64,000 nt of DNA, from assembly GCF_030164425.1 (NCBI RefSeq), contig NZ_JASNJD010000005.1, forward strand, positions 248,001 to 312,000, written 5' to 3'. This DNA comes from Pseudodonghicola flavimaris. Lineage in GTDB: Bacteria > Pseudomonadota > Alphaproteobacteria > Rhodobacterales > Rhodobacteraceae. This document shows, one piece after another, positions 45,618 to 56,360 of the stretch; within the stretch, counting starts at the first letter, position 1; the number at the start of each line of letters is the position of its first letter. The notes under the pieces were generated by a model, which had not been told where the DNA came from, did not search any database, and saw only the letters and a program-made list of their open reading frames with translations. Both the position numbers and the translations under genes were made by a program.

Positions 45618-45650
45618 GGGCCGGTCCGGACTCCGGGCCGGCCCGCTTTC
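45618..45650 (+). terminator. Terminator-like hairpin between dnaK and dnaJ
   Basis: Arms GGGCCGG (45618-45624) and CCGGCCC (45638-45644) are separated by a 13-nt loop containing a nested TCCGGA, followed by GCTTTCGTT. The tail is not a clean T run, so it probably reduces rather than stops read-through to dnaJ. Confidence 0.5.
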
Positions 45651-45674
45651 GTTCGGAAAGAGGAATAATGACCG

Positions 45675-46820
45675 ATGTCAAAACGTGACTATTACGACGT
45701 TCTCGGGGTCTCCAAAGGCGCATCGGCTGACGAGCTCAAGAAAGCCTATCGCAAGAAGGCGAAAGAGCTGCACCCCGACCGGAACAAGGACAACCCGGAC
45801 GCGGAAGCGCAGTTCAAGGAAGTCAACGAAGCCTATGACGTTCTGAAGGACGCGGAGAAGAAAGCCGCCTATGACCGCTTCGGTCATGCCGCCTTCGAGG
45901 GTGGCATGGGCGGCGGTGGCGGTCCGCGGCCGGGGGCCGGTTTCGGCGGTGGCGATTTCTCCAGCGCCTTCTCGGACGTCTTCGACGATCTGTTCGGCGA
46001 TTTCATGGGCGGCCAGCGCGGTCGCCAGCGGGCGACGCGCGGCTCGGATCTGCGTTATAACCTGCGGGTGACGCTGGAAGAGGCCTATGCCGGTATCCAG
46101 AAGACCATCAACGTGCCGGGCTCGGTGGCCTGTTCGGCCTGCGATGGCACCGGTGCAGAGGGCGGCGGCGAGCCGACCACCTGTCCGACCTGTTCGGGCA
46201 TGGGCAAGGTGCGCGCGCAGCAGGGCTTCTTCACCGTGGAGCGGACCTGTCCGACCTGTTCGGGCACTGGGCAGATCATCAAGAACCCCTGCAAGGTCTG
46301 CGGCGGCGCCGGCCGGATCGAGAAGGACCGCGCGCTGAGCGTCAACATCCCCGCCGGGGTGGAGACTGGGACGCGGATCCGCCTTGCCGGCGAGGGCGAG
46401 GCCGGGATGCGCGGCGGGCCGGCGGGCGATCTCTATATCTTCGTGGAGGTGGCTCCGCACAAGTTGTTCGAGCGCGACGGCGTGAACCTCTATTGCCGGG
46501 TGCCGGTCAGCATGTCCAAGGCGGCGCTGGGCGGGGCGATCGAGGTGCCGACCATCGACGGTGGCCGGTCGCGGGTGCAGATCCCGGGCGGCAGCCAGTC
46601 GGGCCGGCAGATGCGCCTGCGTGGCAAGGGCATGCCGGCACTGCGTGGCGGCGGCACCGGCGACATGTTCATCGAACTGGCGGTGGAAACCCCGGTCAAC
46701 CTGACCAGCCGGCAGAAAGAGCTGCTGCGCGAGTTCGAAGAGCTGGGCGAGGATAACAACCCGGAGAGCAAGAGTTTCTTCTCCTCTGTGAAGTCCTTCT
46801 GGGACAGCATGAAGGGGTAA
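45675..46820 (+). CDS. dnaJ: Chaperone DnaJ (Hsp40)
   Basis: This 381-residue type I J-protein has the J domain with HPD (LHPDRNK near residue 32) and a glycine-rich linker ([20 protein letters not shown]). Four zinc-binding repeats lie near residues 150-215: [24 protein letters not shown] and CKVCGGAG. C-terminal peptide-binding domains follow. It stimulates DnaK ATPase and delivers substrates. It starts 78 bp after dnaK and has its own strong terminator. Confidence 0.97.
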   Translation: MSKRDYYDVLGVSKGASADELKKAYRKKAKELHPDRNKDNPDAEAQFKEVNEAYDVLKDAEKKAAYDRFGHAAFEGGMGGGGGPRPGAGFGGGDFSSAFSDVFDDLFGDFMGGQRGRQRATRGSDLRYNLRVTLEEAYAGIQKTINVPGSVACSACDGTGAEGGGEPTTCPTCSGMGKVRAQQGFFTVERTCPTCSGTGQIIKNPCKVCGGAGRIEKDRALSVNIPAGVETGTRIRLAGEGEAGMRGGPAGDLYIFVEVAPHKLFERDGVNLYCRVPVSMSKAALGGAIEVPTIDGGRSRVQIPGGSQSGRQMRLRGKGMPALRGGGTGDMFIELAVETPVNLTSRQKELLREFEELGEDNNPESKSFFSSVKSFWDSMKG

Positions 46821-46882
46821 GGGCAGAGGAGGCGGCATCGCCTCTGGTCTCTGTCCCTGACCTTTTTCCGACGATCTGACCG

Positions 46883-46916
46883 CTCCCGCCGGACGCCTCC
46901 GGCGGGAGTATTTTTT
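46883..46916 (+). terminator. Intrinsic terminator of dnaJ containing the GCCTCCGGCGGG motif
   Basis: A perfect 11-bp stem, CTCCCGCCGGA (46883-46893) and TCCGGCGGGAG (46898-46908) with loop CGCC, is followed by TATTTTTTC. It lies 62 bp after the dnaJ stop. Its right arm and tail belong to the repeated intergenic motif also seen near 12566. Confidence 0.93.
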
Positions 46917-46930
46917 CAGAAGAGAAGAGG
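46895..46930. repeat. Second copy of the GCCTCCGGCGGG intergenic motif
   Basis: GCCTCCGGCGGG (46895-46906) is followed by AGTATTTTTTCAGAAGAGAAG, a purine-rich tail like the copy at 12566. It forms the 3' half of the dnaJ terminator. See the first copy near 12545-12600. Confidence 0.5.
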
Positions 46931-47003
46931 CCCGGCGCGCCCGGTGTGCCGCGGTCGAGGTGGTGTTAACGTCGCGTTTACCGAGCGGGCGCATGATTTT
47001 CGC

Positions 47004-47765
47004 ATGAACCCGCCTTCCGCCTCCGACGACGTACCGGCGTCGCTGTTTCCGCCCGAGGAAATGCCGGAGGCACCGGTGTCGGCGAGGCAGCTGCCCTCTT
47101 ACATCCGGGATCATCGCAAACGGCTGCGGGAGCGGTTCACGATCGGCGGCGCCGCGGCGATGCCGGATTACGAGCTGCTGGAGCTTCTGCTGTTCCGGGC
47201 CATCCCGCGGCGCGATGTGAAGCCGCTGGCGCGGGCGCTGCTGGATCAGTTCGGCGATCTCAACCGGGTGTTGGCGGCGCCACCGGCGCGGCTGGCGACG
47301 GTGGAGGGGATCGGGCCGGCGGTGATCGCCGAGCTGAAGATCGTCGAGGCGGTGGCCCATCGCATGGCCCGGGCGCGGGTGATGCGGCGGCATGTGATCT
47401 CCAGCTGGGACGCGGTGCTGGACTATTGCCATACCACCATGTCGCATCGCGACACCGAGCAGTTTCGGGTGCTCTACCTCGATACCAAGAACACGCTGAT
47501 CGCGGATGAGGAGCAGGCGCGCGGTACGGTGGATCATGTCCCGGTCTACCCGCGCGAGGTGGCGAAACGGGCGCTGGAACTGAATGCCTCCGCCCTGATC
47601 CTGGTGCACAACCACCCCTCGGGCGATCCCAGCCCGTCGGAATCCGATATTCGCATGACCGAACGGGTTCAGGATGCCTGCGCGACCCTGGGGATCACGC
47701 TGCACGACCATCTGATCGTCGGTAAATCGCGGGAGATGAGCTTTCGTTCCGAGGGCTATCTCTAG
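47004..47765 (+). CDS. radC: RadC/JAB-domain DNA repair-associated protein
   Basis: From ATG 47004 the protein has 253 residues. An N-terminal HhH-like region (PDYELLELLLFRAIPRRDVK and ATVEGIGPAVIAELK) precedes the C-terminal MPN/JAB domain. The metal motif is LVHNHPSGDPSPSESDI near residue 200 with the upstream Glu in DTEQFRVLYLD. RadC was once linked to recombination repair, but its role is still uncertain. The start is preceded by a 183-bp region with the dnaJ terminator. It overlaps the convergent next gene by 4 bp. Confidence 0.93.
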   Translation: MNPPSASDDVPASLFPPEEMPEAPVSARQLPSYIRDHRKRLRERFTIGGAAAMPDYELLELLLFRAIPRRDVKPLARALLDQFGDLNRVLAAPPARLATVEGIGPAVIAELKIVEAVAHRMARARVMRRHVISSWDAVLDYCHTTMSHRDTEQFRVLYLDTKNTLIADEEQARGTVDHVPVYPREVAKRALELNASALILVHNHPSGDPSPSESDIRMTERVQDACATLGITLHDHLIVGKSREMSFRSEGYL

Positions 47766-49321
47766 CGCACCCAGACCTCGACTCGGCGGTTCACCTGGCG
47801 GCCCCAGTCGCTGTCGTCGCAGGCCATCGGCAGGGCCTCGCCAAAGGCATCGGTCGCCAGCTCCACCCGCAGCGGCTGGGTGGATTTGGTGGCGGCACGG
47901 ATCAGGTCGCGGACGGCATCGGCTCGCTCCTGCGCGATCCGGCGATTGGTCTCTGCCGGCCCGTCGCCATCGCTGAAGCCGACGAGGAGCAGGGTCTGGG
48001 CATCGAAGGCGCCGATCTCGATCGATCGCACGATCTGGTCGATATTGGCGCGGGACTGCGCATCGGGGCGGACGGAGCCGGCCTCGAACCGGAAAGAGGT
48101 CGACAGCCGGGTCAGGGGCCCGAGGGTCGCGACCAGGCGCTGAAGCTCCTGCAGCGAGACTTCGGACCCGGCCTTGGCGATGGCATTGGCCAGCCGATCG
48201 CCCTGGGCGTTGATGGCGATCCGCTCAGGCACCTGATCGACGAAGCCGGCGCGGCGGATGACGATCTGCGCCGCGGCGCTTTGCACATAGAGCAGGAATT
48301 CACGTGCCACCTTGGGCAGCCGCCGGGCCGGAAGATAGAGGAACATCGGCGCAGTCAGCGGGTAATCCTCGGTCTTGATACTGCGGCGGTTGGCGGCCAA
48401 CGAAAAGCCGCAGCTGCCGGTCAGCGTCAGGGTGCGCGCGGTGCCGGTTTCGGCGAAGCTGGCGATGCCGATGGCGAAGGGATCGGCGCTGACGGCGCGG
48501 GCCAGAGCGCTGCTGCGGCCATGGCGGGCGATCCCCTCGGCCAGCGTCAGACCGGCGGGGTGCAGCAGGCGATCCTCCACCGCCTGGGCGAGGCCGGAGC
48601 CCTTGGCCGGCAGATGCAGGGCGATCGGGGCGTCGGGCCCGCCCAGCTCGGCCCAACTGAGGATCTCTCCCGCGAAGATGCGCGCCAGATCGGGGGTGGA
48701 GATGCGGCGGATCGGGTTGCCCGGCGCCACCACCGGCACCATGGCGTCCAGCGCCAGTACCCGGCTGCGGTTGCGATCGGTCATGTCGCCCATGCCGGCG
48801 TTGAAGGCGCGTTTGCGTTCGTCGGGGCGGATTTCCCGCAGCGCCATGACGATATCGGCCTCGTTGGCGAGCAGATCGGCAAAGCCCTCGTCGGTATTGG
48901 TGACGCGGAAATAGAACCGTGCCAGGGTGCGGCCGGTGTCGCCACGGGCCAGGGTATAGGTGAAATGCTGGCTGTCTTCGGTCTCGCGATCCGCCCGCCA
49001 GCCGTTGCGCAGGGCAAAGCCTTCGATCAGCGCCGGCAGCAGCACCTCGGCCATGGTGGAGGAACCGGAGAGGGCGATTTCGGCGACGTAGTCGGTGAGG
49101 TTGGGACAGCCGGGGCCGTCGCAGCTGACGCCCGATCCATCGACGGTGAGTTCGCCGTATTTGGTATCGAGCCGGTAGAATTCGCCATCGAAGCCCAGCA
49201 GCGTGCCGGTGACCTCCACCGCGCCGTCGGGAGAGGTCAGGGTAACATCCTGCGCCAGCGAGGGCCGGGCAGAGACAAAAAGACAGAGTGCGGCGAAGAC
49301 CGCCGCACGAAACCAGAGCAT
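47762..49321 (-). CDS. PstS-like binding domain fused to an OmpA C-terminal domain
   Basis: The 519-residue exported protein has a signal peptide (1-23, ends SARPSLAQ). A short beta module follows with VSCDGPGCPN near residues 66-75. A substrate-binding domain resembling PstS covers about 80-350 (ALSGSSTMAEVLLPALIEGF, LARIFAGEILSWAELGG). The C-terminal OmpA-like peptidoglycan-binding domain lies at about 410-519 (FRFEAGSVRPDAQSRANIDQ, LLVGFSDGDGPAETNRRIAQ, WGRQVNRRVEVWV). This combination would tether a ligand-sensing domain to the cell wall. Function unknown. It lies 25 bp after an envelope protein of unknown function, both downstream of secA. Confidence 0.85.
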   Translation of the reverse strand: MLWFRAAVFAALCLFVSARPSLAQDVTLTSPDGAVEVTGTLLGFDGEFYRLDTKYGELTVDGSGVSCDGPGCPNLTDYVAEIALSGSSTMAEVLLPALIEGFALRNGWRADRETEDSQHFTYTLARGDTGRTLARFYFRVTNTDEGFADLLANEADIVMALREIRPDERKRAFNAGMGDMTDRNRSRVLALDAMVPVVAPGNPIRRISTPDLARIFAGEILSWAELGGPDAPIALHLPAKGSGLAQAVEDRLLHPAGLTLAEGIARHGRSSALARAVSADPFAIGIASFAETGTARTLTLTGSCGFSLAANRRSIKTEDYPLTAPMFLYLPARRLPKVAREFLLYVQSAAAQIVIRRAGFVDQVPERIAINAQGDRLANAIAKAGSEVSLQELQRLVATLGPLTRLSTSFRFEAGSVRPDAQSRANIDQIVRSIEIGAFDAQTLLLVGFSDGDGPAETNRRIAQERADAVRDLIRAATKSTQPLRVELATDAFGEALPMACDDSDWGRQVNRRVEVWVR

Positions 49322-49346
49322 ATCGGACCTGAAAGTTAGACGCGGA

Positions 49347-50420
49347 TCATTTCGCGGCGATCTTCAGGTCATCGAGCAGATTATTCAACACCAGAAAATC
49401 GCCCACGGCATTGCAGGCCGGCACCGAGAGGTCGAGTTCGCGGGTCTTCAGCGGGGCGGCGCCCTGACGCTCCAGCAGCTGGGCGGAAATGTCGCGGCCA
49501 CAGTTCTGCGCGGTGATCTCGGCCTCGATGCTCAGTTCGATGGTGCCGCTCCGCTCTGTCGTGGCGGCGGGGAAAGAATAGACCTCGGCGGTCAGGGGGT
49601 TGAGCGGGCTGTCGCCGCCGAGCCGCAGAACCGCGCCATGGGGCTGGGTGGCGTCCAGGGCCGGGTCCTGACCCGACCAGATGTGTCCTTCGCTGTCATA
49701 GGCGGCGCCGAATTCGCGGGCGTGCAACTGGAACCCGCCGGGGCCGGACCATTGCAACACGATGCGGTCGATCTCGGCCAGATCGGGCACCCGGGTACTT
49801 GCCACCGCGCCCTCGCCATCGTCGAAGGCGGCAATGAAGATCGCCTGTTCGGACAGTGCTGGCACTCCGAGGCTGAGCAGCCCCATATCGTCGGTTGCGG
49901 TGGCGAATAGCATGCCGTGGTGGTGGATCACCACCCGGGCGTTCGGCTGGCAGGGGGCGATGACCAGCAGATCGACCATGCCGCCCGGTTGGGCGGTGGC
50001 GGTGGCGCTGATGTCACATCCGAGCGCCGGTGCGCCCGGATCGGCCGGGGTGTCGGGCAGTGCGGCAGCCGTTGCCGGTTGCGCGCTGCGCGGGGCGAGC
50101 AGGTCGGCGGCAGCGGCGGGACCGGACGCGGCAGGCAGATCGGGCTCCGTCGGGGCGGAGGTCAGCGCGAGCTTGTCCAGATCGAGCGGTTCCGGCTGTG
50201 CCAGCCGCACCGGGGCCTTGGCGGGGGCAGGGGTGGCGGGATCGGCGGGGGTTTGGGGCCGTTGCGAATTCTCTGGCGTCGACTTTTCCGAGGCCGGCGT
50301 CTGCACCGGTGCGGCAGTCCTGACCGGGCGCGGGGCCACGGTGTTCTGCATCACATAGCCGATGGTCAGCGCACAGGCTGCGGTTCCACAGGCCAGGGCG
50401 ATCAGGCGAATCTTGGACAT
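49347..50420 (-). CDS. Envelope protein of unknown function, downstream of secA
   Basis: From ATG 50420 the 357-residue product begins MSKIRLIALACGTAACALTI, an N-terminal membrane anchor or uncleaved signal. A long Pro/Ala-rich segment (about 30-150) and a beta-rich C-terminal half follow. That half contains GCDISATATAQPGGMVDLLV, APCQPNARVVIHHHGMLFA and IVLQWSGPGGFQLHAREFG. No catalytic motif is visible. I do not recognise it; related genes in Rhodobacterales are often just labelled translocase because they adjoin secA. It is cotranscribed with the PstS/OmpA-like gene (25-bp gap). The in-frame extension to 50501 is unlikely. Confidence 0.7.
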   Translation of the reverse strand: MSKIRLIALACGTAACALTIGYVMQNTVAPRPVRTAAPVQTPASEKSTPENSQRPQTPADPATPAPAKAPVRLAQPEPLDLDKLALTSAPTEPDLPAASGPAAAADLLAPRSAQPATAAALPDTPADPGAPALGCDISATATAQPGGMVDLLVIAPCQPNARVVIHHHGMLFATATDDMGLLSLGVPALSEQAIFIAAFDDGEGAVASTRVPDLAEIDRIVLQWSGPGGFQLHAREFGAAYDSEGHIWSGQDPALDATQPHGAVLRLGGDSPLNPLTAEVYSFPAATTERSGTIELSIEAEITAQNCGRDISAQLLERQGAAPLKTRELDLSVPACNAVGDFLVLNNLLDDLKIAAK

Positions 50421-50546
50421 GACAATCCTCCACCACCATTGGGGGTCGGAGGTGTTTTCGCCGCCAAAGACGGCCAACATGTGGCCGCCGGGGGGAGTCA
50501 TTCAGGCAGTTTCGTGACCCGGCGGCCCAGGCAACCCGGGCCAGGT

Positions 50547-50570
50547 ATCGGGAGCGGAACCGCCCCCGAT
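50547..50570 (-). terminator. Hairpin just after secA, no T run
   Basis: The 24-bp sequence ATCGGGAGCGGAACCGCCCCCGAT is a near-perfect inverted repeat with one wobble, lying 12 bp past the secA stop. There is no T tract, so it may protect the secA mRNA end or need Rho. Confidence 0.4.
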
Positions 50571-50582
50571 GTCAGGGCCGGA

Positions 50583-53303
<2,721 letters not shown>

Positions 53304-53408
53304 GTTGTCTCCAGCGGCTCTGACTTTATCGTGTTTTCGTCAGGCTTGCTCGCCCTGCACGCAACCCATAGATACAGGGGGAAACGGTCCTGACGTCGGC
53401 CCTAAGGC

Positions 53409-53437
53409 GATGTAAGGGGCGGTGGAAACAGTGTCAA
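53409..53437 (-). promoter_or_regulatory. Candidate secA promoter
   Basis: On the reverse strand TTGACA (53437-53432) is followed after 17 nt by TACATC (53414-53409), 106 bp before the secA ATG. The -35 is a perfect consensus, the -10 moderate. Confidence 0.5.
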
Positions 53438-53476
53438 CGGCGCGGCCCGCTGCGCCACACAGGATAGGAAGATTCA

Positions 53477-54325
53477 ATGCTCAAAGGTCTCACAGCCCTG
53501 CCCGCTCTGGCGCTTGCCGGTCTGCTGGCGCTGCCGGCGATGGCGGAACAGCCCACTGCGGAAACCGTGGTGGCCCGCGTCAACGGTCAGGAGATCACCC
53601 TGGGGCATCTGATCGTCGCCCGCACCACCTTGCCGCAACAGTATCAGCAGCTGCCGCCGGAGGTGCTCTATGACGCGATCCTGGAACAGCTGATCCAGCA
53701 GACCGCGCTGCAGCAGGAGCACGGGCCGGAGCTGCCGCTGTCGGCGAAACTGTCGCTGGAGAACGAAACCCGCCAGCTGCTGGCCGCCGACGAGATCGAG
53801 AAGGTCATGGCCGAAGGTGTCAGCGACGAGGCGATCAAGGCCGCCTATGACGCCAAATACGGCGAGAGCTATCACGAGATGGAATACAACGCCTCGCACA
53901 TTCTGCTGGAGACCGAGGACGAGGCCAAGGCGGTGCGCGACGAGCTTGAGAAGGGCGCCGATTTCGCCGAACTGGCGAAAGAGAAATCCACCGGCCCCTC
54001 CGGCCCCAATGGCGGGGAGCTGGGCTGGTTCAGCGCCGGCATGATGGTTCCGGCCTTCGAGGCGGCGGTGATGGACCTGAAACCGGGCGAGATCTCTCAG
54101 CCGGTGCAGACCCAGTTCGGCTGGCATGTGGTCAAGCTGAACGACAGCCGCGAAAAGACCCCGCCGACGCTGGACGAGGCGCATGACGAATTGCTGGGCG
54201 AATTGCAGCAAAAGGCCGTAGCCGACCACATCAAGGCTCTGGTAGACAAGGCCGAAGTCGACCGGCCTGAAGTCGAAGGGCTGAATCCGGCGATGATCTC
54301 TGATCTGGATCTGGTAAGGAAATAA
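53477..54325 (+). CDS. Parvulin-type peptidyl-prolyl isomerase, periplasmic
   Basis: The 282-residue product starts with a signal peptide (MLKGLTALPALALAGLLALP, cleavage after AMA). A SurA/PpiD-like helical region (AEQPTAETVVARVNGQEITL) follows, then a single parvulin domain near residues 135-230. It contains NASHILLETEDEAKAVRDEL, GPNGGELGWFSAGMMVPAFE and QFGWHVVKLND. It should act on exported proteins in the periplasm. It diverges from secA and is followed by argJ after 4 bp. Confidence 0.92.
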   Translation: MLKGLTALPALALAGLLALPAMAEQPTAETVVARVNGQEITLGHLIVARTTLPQQYQQLPPEVLYDAILEQLIQQTALQQEHGPELPLSAKLSLENETRQLLAADEIEKVMAEGVSDEAIKAAYDAKYGESYHEMEYNASHILLETEDEAKAVRDELEKGADFAELAKEKSTGPSGPNGGELGWFSAGMMVPAFEAAVMDLKPGEISQPVQTQFGWHVVKLNDSREKTPPTLDEAHDELLGELQQKAVADHIKALVDKAEVDRPEVEGLNPAMISDLDLVRK

Positions 54326-54329
54326 GGCT

Positions 54330-55556
54330 GTGGCCAAGATCACCCATGTGTCGCCTCTGGCGCCCGAACACTTCCCCTCGCTGCCGGTCATCGGTGGTGT
54401 GCGTTTCGCCTCTGCAGCGGCCGGGGTGCGATATCAGGGGCGAACGGATGTGATGCTGGCGGTGCTGGACCCGGGCACTGCGGTGGCCGGGGTCTTTACC
54501 AAATCGGCGACCCGCGCGGCGCCGGTGCTGGATTGTCAGGCCAAGCTGGGGGGCGATTCCGCTGGCGCGGCGGCGATCCTGGTCAACTCCGGTAATGCCA
54601 ATGCCTTCACCGGGCATTATGGCCAGAGCTCGGTGGCGGAAATCACCGCTGCCGTGGCGCGCGTTGCCGATGTGCCGCAGGGGCGGGTCTTCACCGCTTC
54701 GACCGGGGTGATCGGCGAGCCGCTGCCGCACGAGCGGATCGTGGCCAAGCTGGATGAGCTGACCGGGGCGCTGTCCGACACCGCAATCGAGGATGCGGCG
54801 CGGGCGATCATGACCACGGATACCTTCCCCAAGGGCGCTGTGGCCGAGGTCGAGGTGGATGGCAAGACCGTCCGCATCGCCGGGATCGGCAAGGGATCGG
54901 GGATGATCGCGCCGGATATGGCGACGATGCTGGTCTATATCTTCACCGATGCGGGATACGATCAGGCGGCGCTGCAGGCGCTGCTGTCGAAGCTGACCGA
55001 AACCACGTTCAACTGCATCACCGTGGACAGCGATACCTCGACCTCCGACAGCCTGCTGCTGGCGGCCACCGGGGCGGCGGGTGTCGATGCAACCGGCGAT
55101 GCCGGGTTCGAGGCGGCGCTGAAGGCGGTGATGTTGGATATCGCGCAACAGGTGGTCCGCGATGGCGAGGGGGCGACGAAATTCGTCGAGGTCCGCGTCA
55201 CCGGCGCGCTGAGCGATGCCGAGGCCAAGGTGCACGGGCTGGCGATCGCCAATTCGCCGCTGGTCAAGACCGCCATCGCCGGCGAGGATCCGAATTGGGG
55301 ACGTGTCGTGATGGCGATCGGCAAATCCGGTGCTGCGGCGGATCGCGACAAGCTGTCGATCTCCTTCGGTGATATCCTGGTGGCGGAGAAGGGCTGGGTC
55401 TCTCCCGACTACAAGGAAGCGGATGCGGCAGCCTATATGAAGGGCCAGGAACTGGTGATCGCGGTGGATCTGGGGCTTGGCAGCGGGGCCGCCACGATCT
55501 GGACCTGCGATCTGACCCACGGCTATATCGAGATCAACGCGGATTACCGGTCGTGA
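54330..55556 (+). CDS. argJ: Glutamate N-acetyltransferase / amino-acid acetyltransferase
   Basis: This 408-residue enzyme begins at GTG 54330, 4 bp after the parvulin. It transfers acetyl from N-acetylornithine to glutamate in arginine synthesis, and bifunctional versions also use acetyl-CoA. ArgJ is made as a precursor that self-cleaves at Ala-Thr within MIAPDMATMLVYIFTD, near residue 196. NSGNANAFTG, CITVDSDTSTSDS and SPDYKEADAAAYMKGQE are other hallmarks. ArgG of the same pathway is in the window. It overlaps mutT by 4 bp (GTGA). Confidence 0.96.
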   Translation: MAKITHVSPLAPEHFPSLPVIGGVRFASAAAGVRYQGRTDVMLAVLDPGTAVAGVFTKSATRAAPVLDCQAKLGGDSAGAAAILVNSGNANAFTGHYGQSSVAEITAAVARVADVPQGRVFTASTGVIGEPLPHERIVAKLDELTGALSDTAIEDAARAIMTTDTFPKGAVAEVEVDGKTVRIAGIGKGSGMIAPDMATMLVYIFTDAGYDQAALQALLSKLTETTFNCITVDSDTSTSDSLLLAATGAAGVDATGDAGFEAALKAVMLDIAQQVVRDGEGATKFVEVRVTGALSDAEAKVHGLAIANSPLVKTAIAGEDPNWGRVVMAIGKSGAAADRDKLSISFGDILVAEKGWVSPDYKEADAAAYMKGQELVIAVDLGLGSGAATIWTCDLTHGYIEINADYRS

Positions 55557-55951
55557 AGATCGTTCTGGTTTCTGCGGTTGCGCTGATCGATCCCGAGGGG
55601 CGGGTGCTGCTGGCACAGCGCCCCGAGGGGAAATCCATGGCCGGGCTGTGGGAATTTCCCGGTGGCAAGGTCGAGGCCGGCGAATCGCCCGAGGTGGCGC
55701 TGATTCGCGAATTGCAGGAAGAGCTGGGGATCGACACCTGGGCCTCCTGCCTGGCGCCGTTGACCTTCGCCAGCCATTCCTATGACGAGTTCCACCTGCT
55801 GATGCCGCTGTTCGCCTGCCGCAAGTGGGACGGCATCCCGCAGGCGCGTGAGGGGCAGGTGCTGAAGTGGGTGCAGGCCGCCGATTTGCGCGATTACCCG
55901 ATGCCCCCGGCCGATGTGCCGCTGATCCCGATTCTGCGCGACTGGCTGTAG
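55553..55951 (+). CDS. mutT: MutT-type NUDIX hydrolase (8-oxo-dGTP diphosphatase)
   Basis: This 132-residue protein has the NUDIX box GGKVEAGESPEVALIRELQE followed by ELGI at about residues 36-58, with LLAQRPEGKSMAGLWEFPGG before it, the MutT hallmark. It cleans the nucleotide pool of 8-oxo-dGTP. It works alongside MutS and RdgB in this window. Coupled to argJ by overlapping start and stop. Confidence 0.93.
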   Translation: MKIVLVSAVALIDPEGRVLLAQRPEGKSMAGLWEFPGGKVEAGESPEVALIRELQEELGIDTWASCLAPLTFASHSYDEFHLLMPLFACRKWDGIPQAREGQVLKWVQAADLRDYPMPPADVPLIPILRDWL

Positions 55952-56143
55952 CGGCGCGCCACTTATCCACAGGCTGAGCTGGCTGCAAGGGTTGGGTTCA
56001 TATAGGTGGTTAAGAAGTCGTAAACGCCTATATTTTGTGTAATGTGACAAATTTTTGGCGGTTTTGTCGCCATTTTATGTATAGGTAACTTCGCAAAGCT
56101 TGGTGTAATCTGTCAGCGTCACATCTTTGAGGGAGGAGCTGAC
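55952..56143 (+). other. AT-rich segment with a perfect DnaA box and nested inverted repeats
   Basis: This 192-bp gap is strikingly AT-rich for the window. A perfect DnaA box TTATCCACA is at 55963-55971. An inverted repeat ATATAGG (56000-56006) and CCTATAT (56027-56033) follows, then a hairpin TGGCG (56056-56060) / CGCCA (56068-56072) ahead of TTTTATG. The GTATAGG at 56079-56085 repeats the first arm. It lies just before the 44-aa ORF and may be its promoter or leader. Confidence 0.5.
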
Positions 56144-56278
56144 GTGCTTCGGACAATCACTGTGAGCAGTTGCGTTTCCGTTCAGGGTCTTTTTGTCCGA
56201 TCGCTTCCGGATGGCCGTATCGCCGTTCGGGTCGGACGGACCGTGTACGAAGGGCGGCCTGTGCAAACGCCCGGATAA
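56144..56278 (+). CDS. Conserved 44-residue protein, often labelled translation initiation factor 2-like
   Basis: A strong GGGAGGAG lies 5 nt upstream of GTG 56144. The frame of 45 codons encodes LRTITVSSCVSVQGLFVRSL and then PDGRIAVRVGRTVYEGRPVQ before the stop at 56278. The compact beta-rich pattern and its place beside infB match small proteins common in Rhodobacterales genomes; the assignment is from memory and no function is known. The SSC motif near the start is distinctive. An intrinsic terminator follows 24 bp later. It converges on infB. Confidence 0.7.
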   Translation: MLRTITVSSCVSVQGLFVRSLPDGRIAVRVGRTVYEGRPVQTPG

Positions 56279-56302
56279 GCACCGGAACAGATGGGAAACC
56301 GA

Positions 56303-56332
56303 AAAGGGGCAGCGCACTCGCTGCCCCTTTTT
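56303..56332. terminator. Intrinsic terminator shared by the 44-aa gene and infB
   Basis: Perfect 12-bp arms AAAGGGGCAGCG and CGCTGCCCCTTT flank a CACT loop. The 5' arm is preceded by GAAA and the 3' arm is followed by TT, giving T runs on both strands. It sits between the convergent 44-aa ORF and infB stops. Confidence 0.92.
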
Positions 56333-56360
56333 CTGTATTTTAAGAGTGGGTCGCCCGGGA

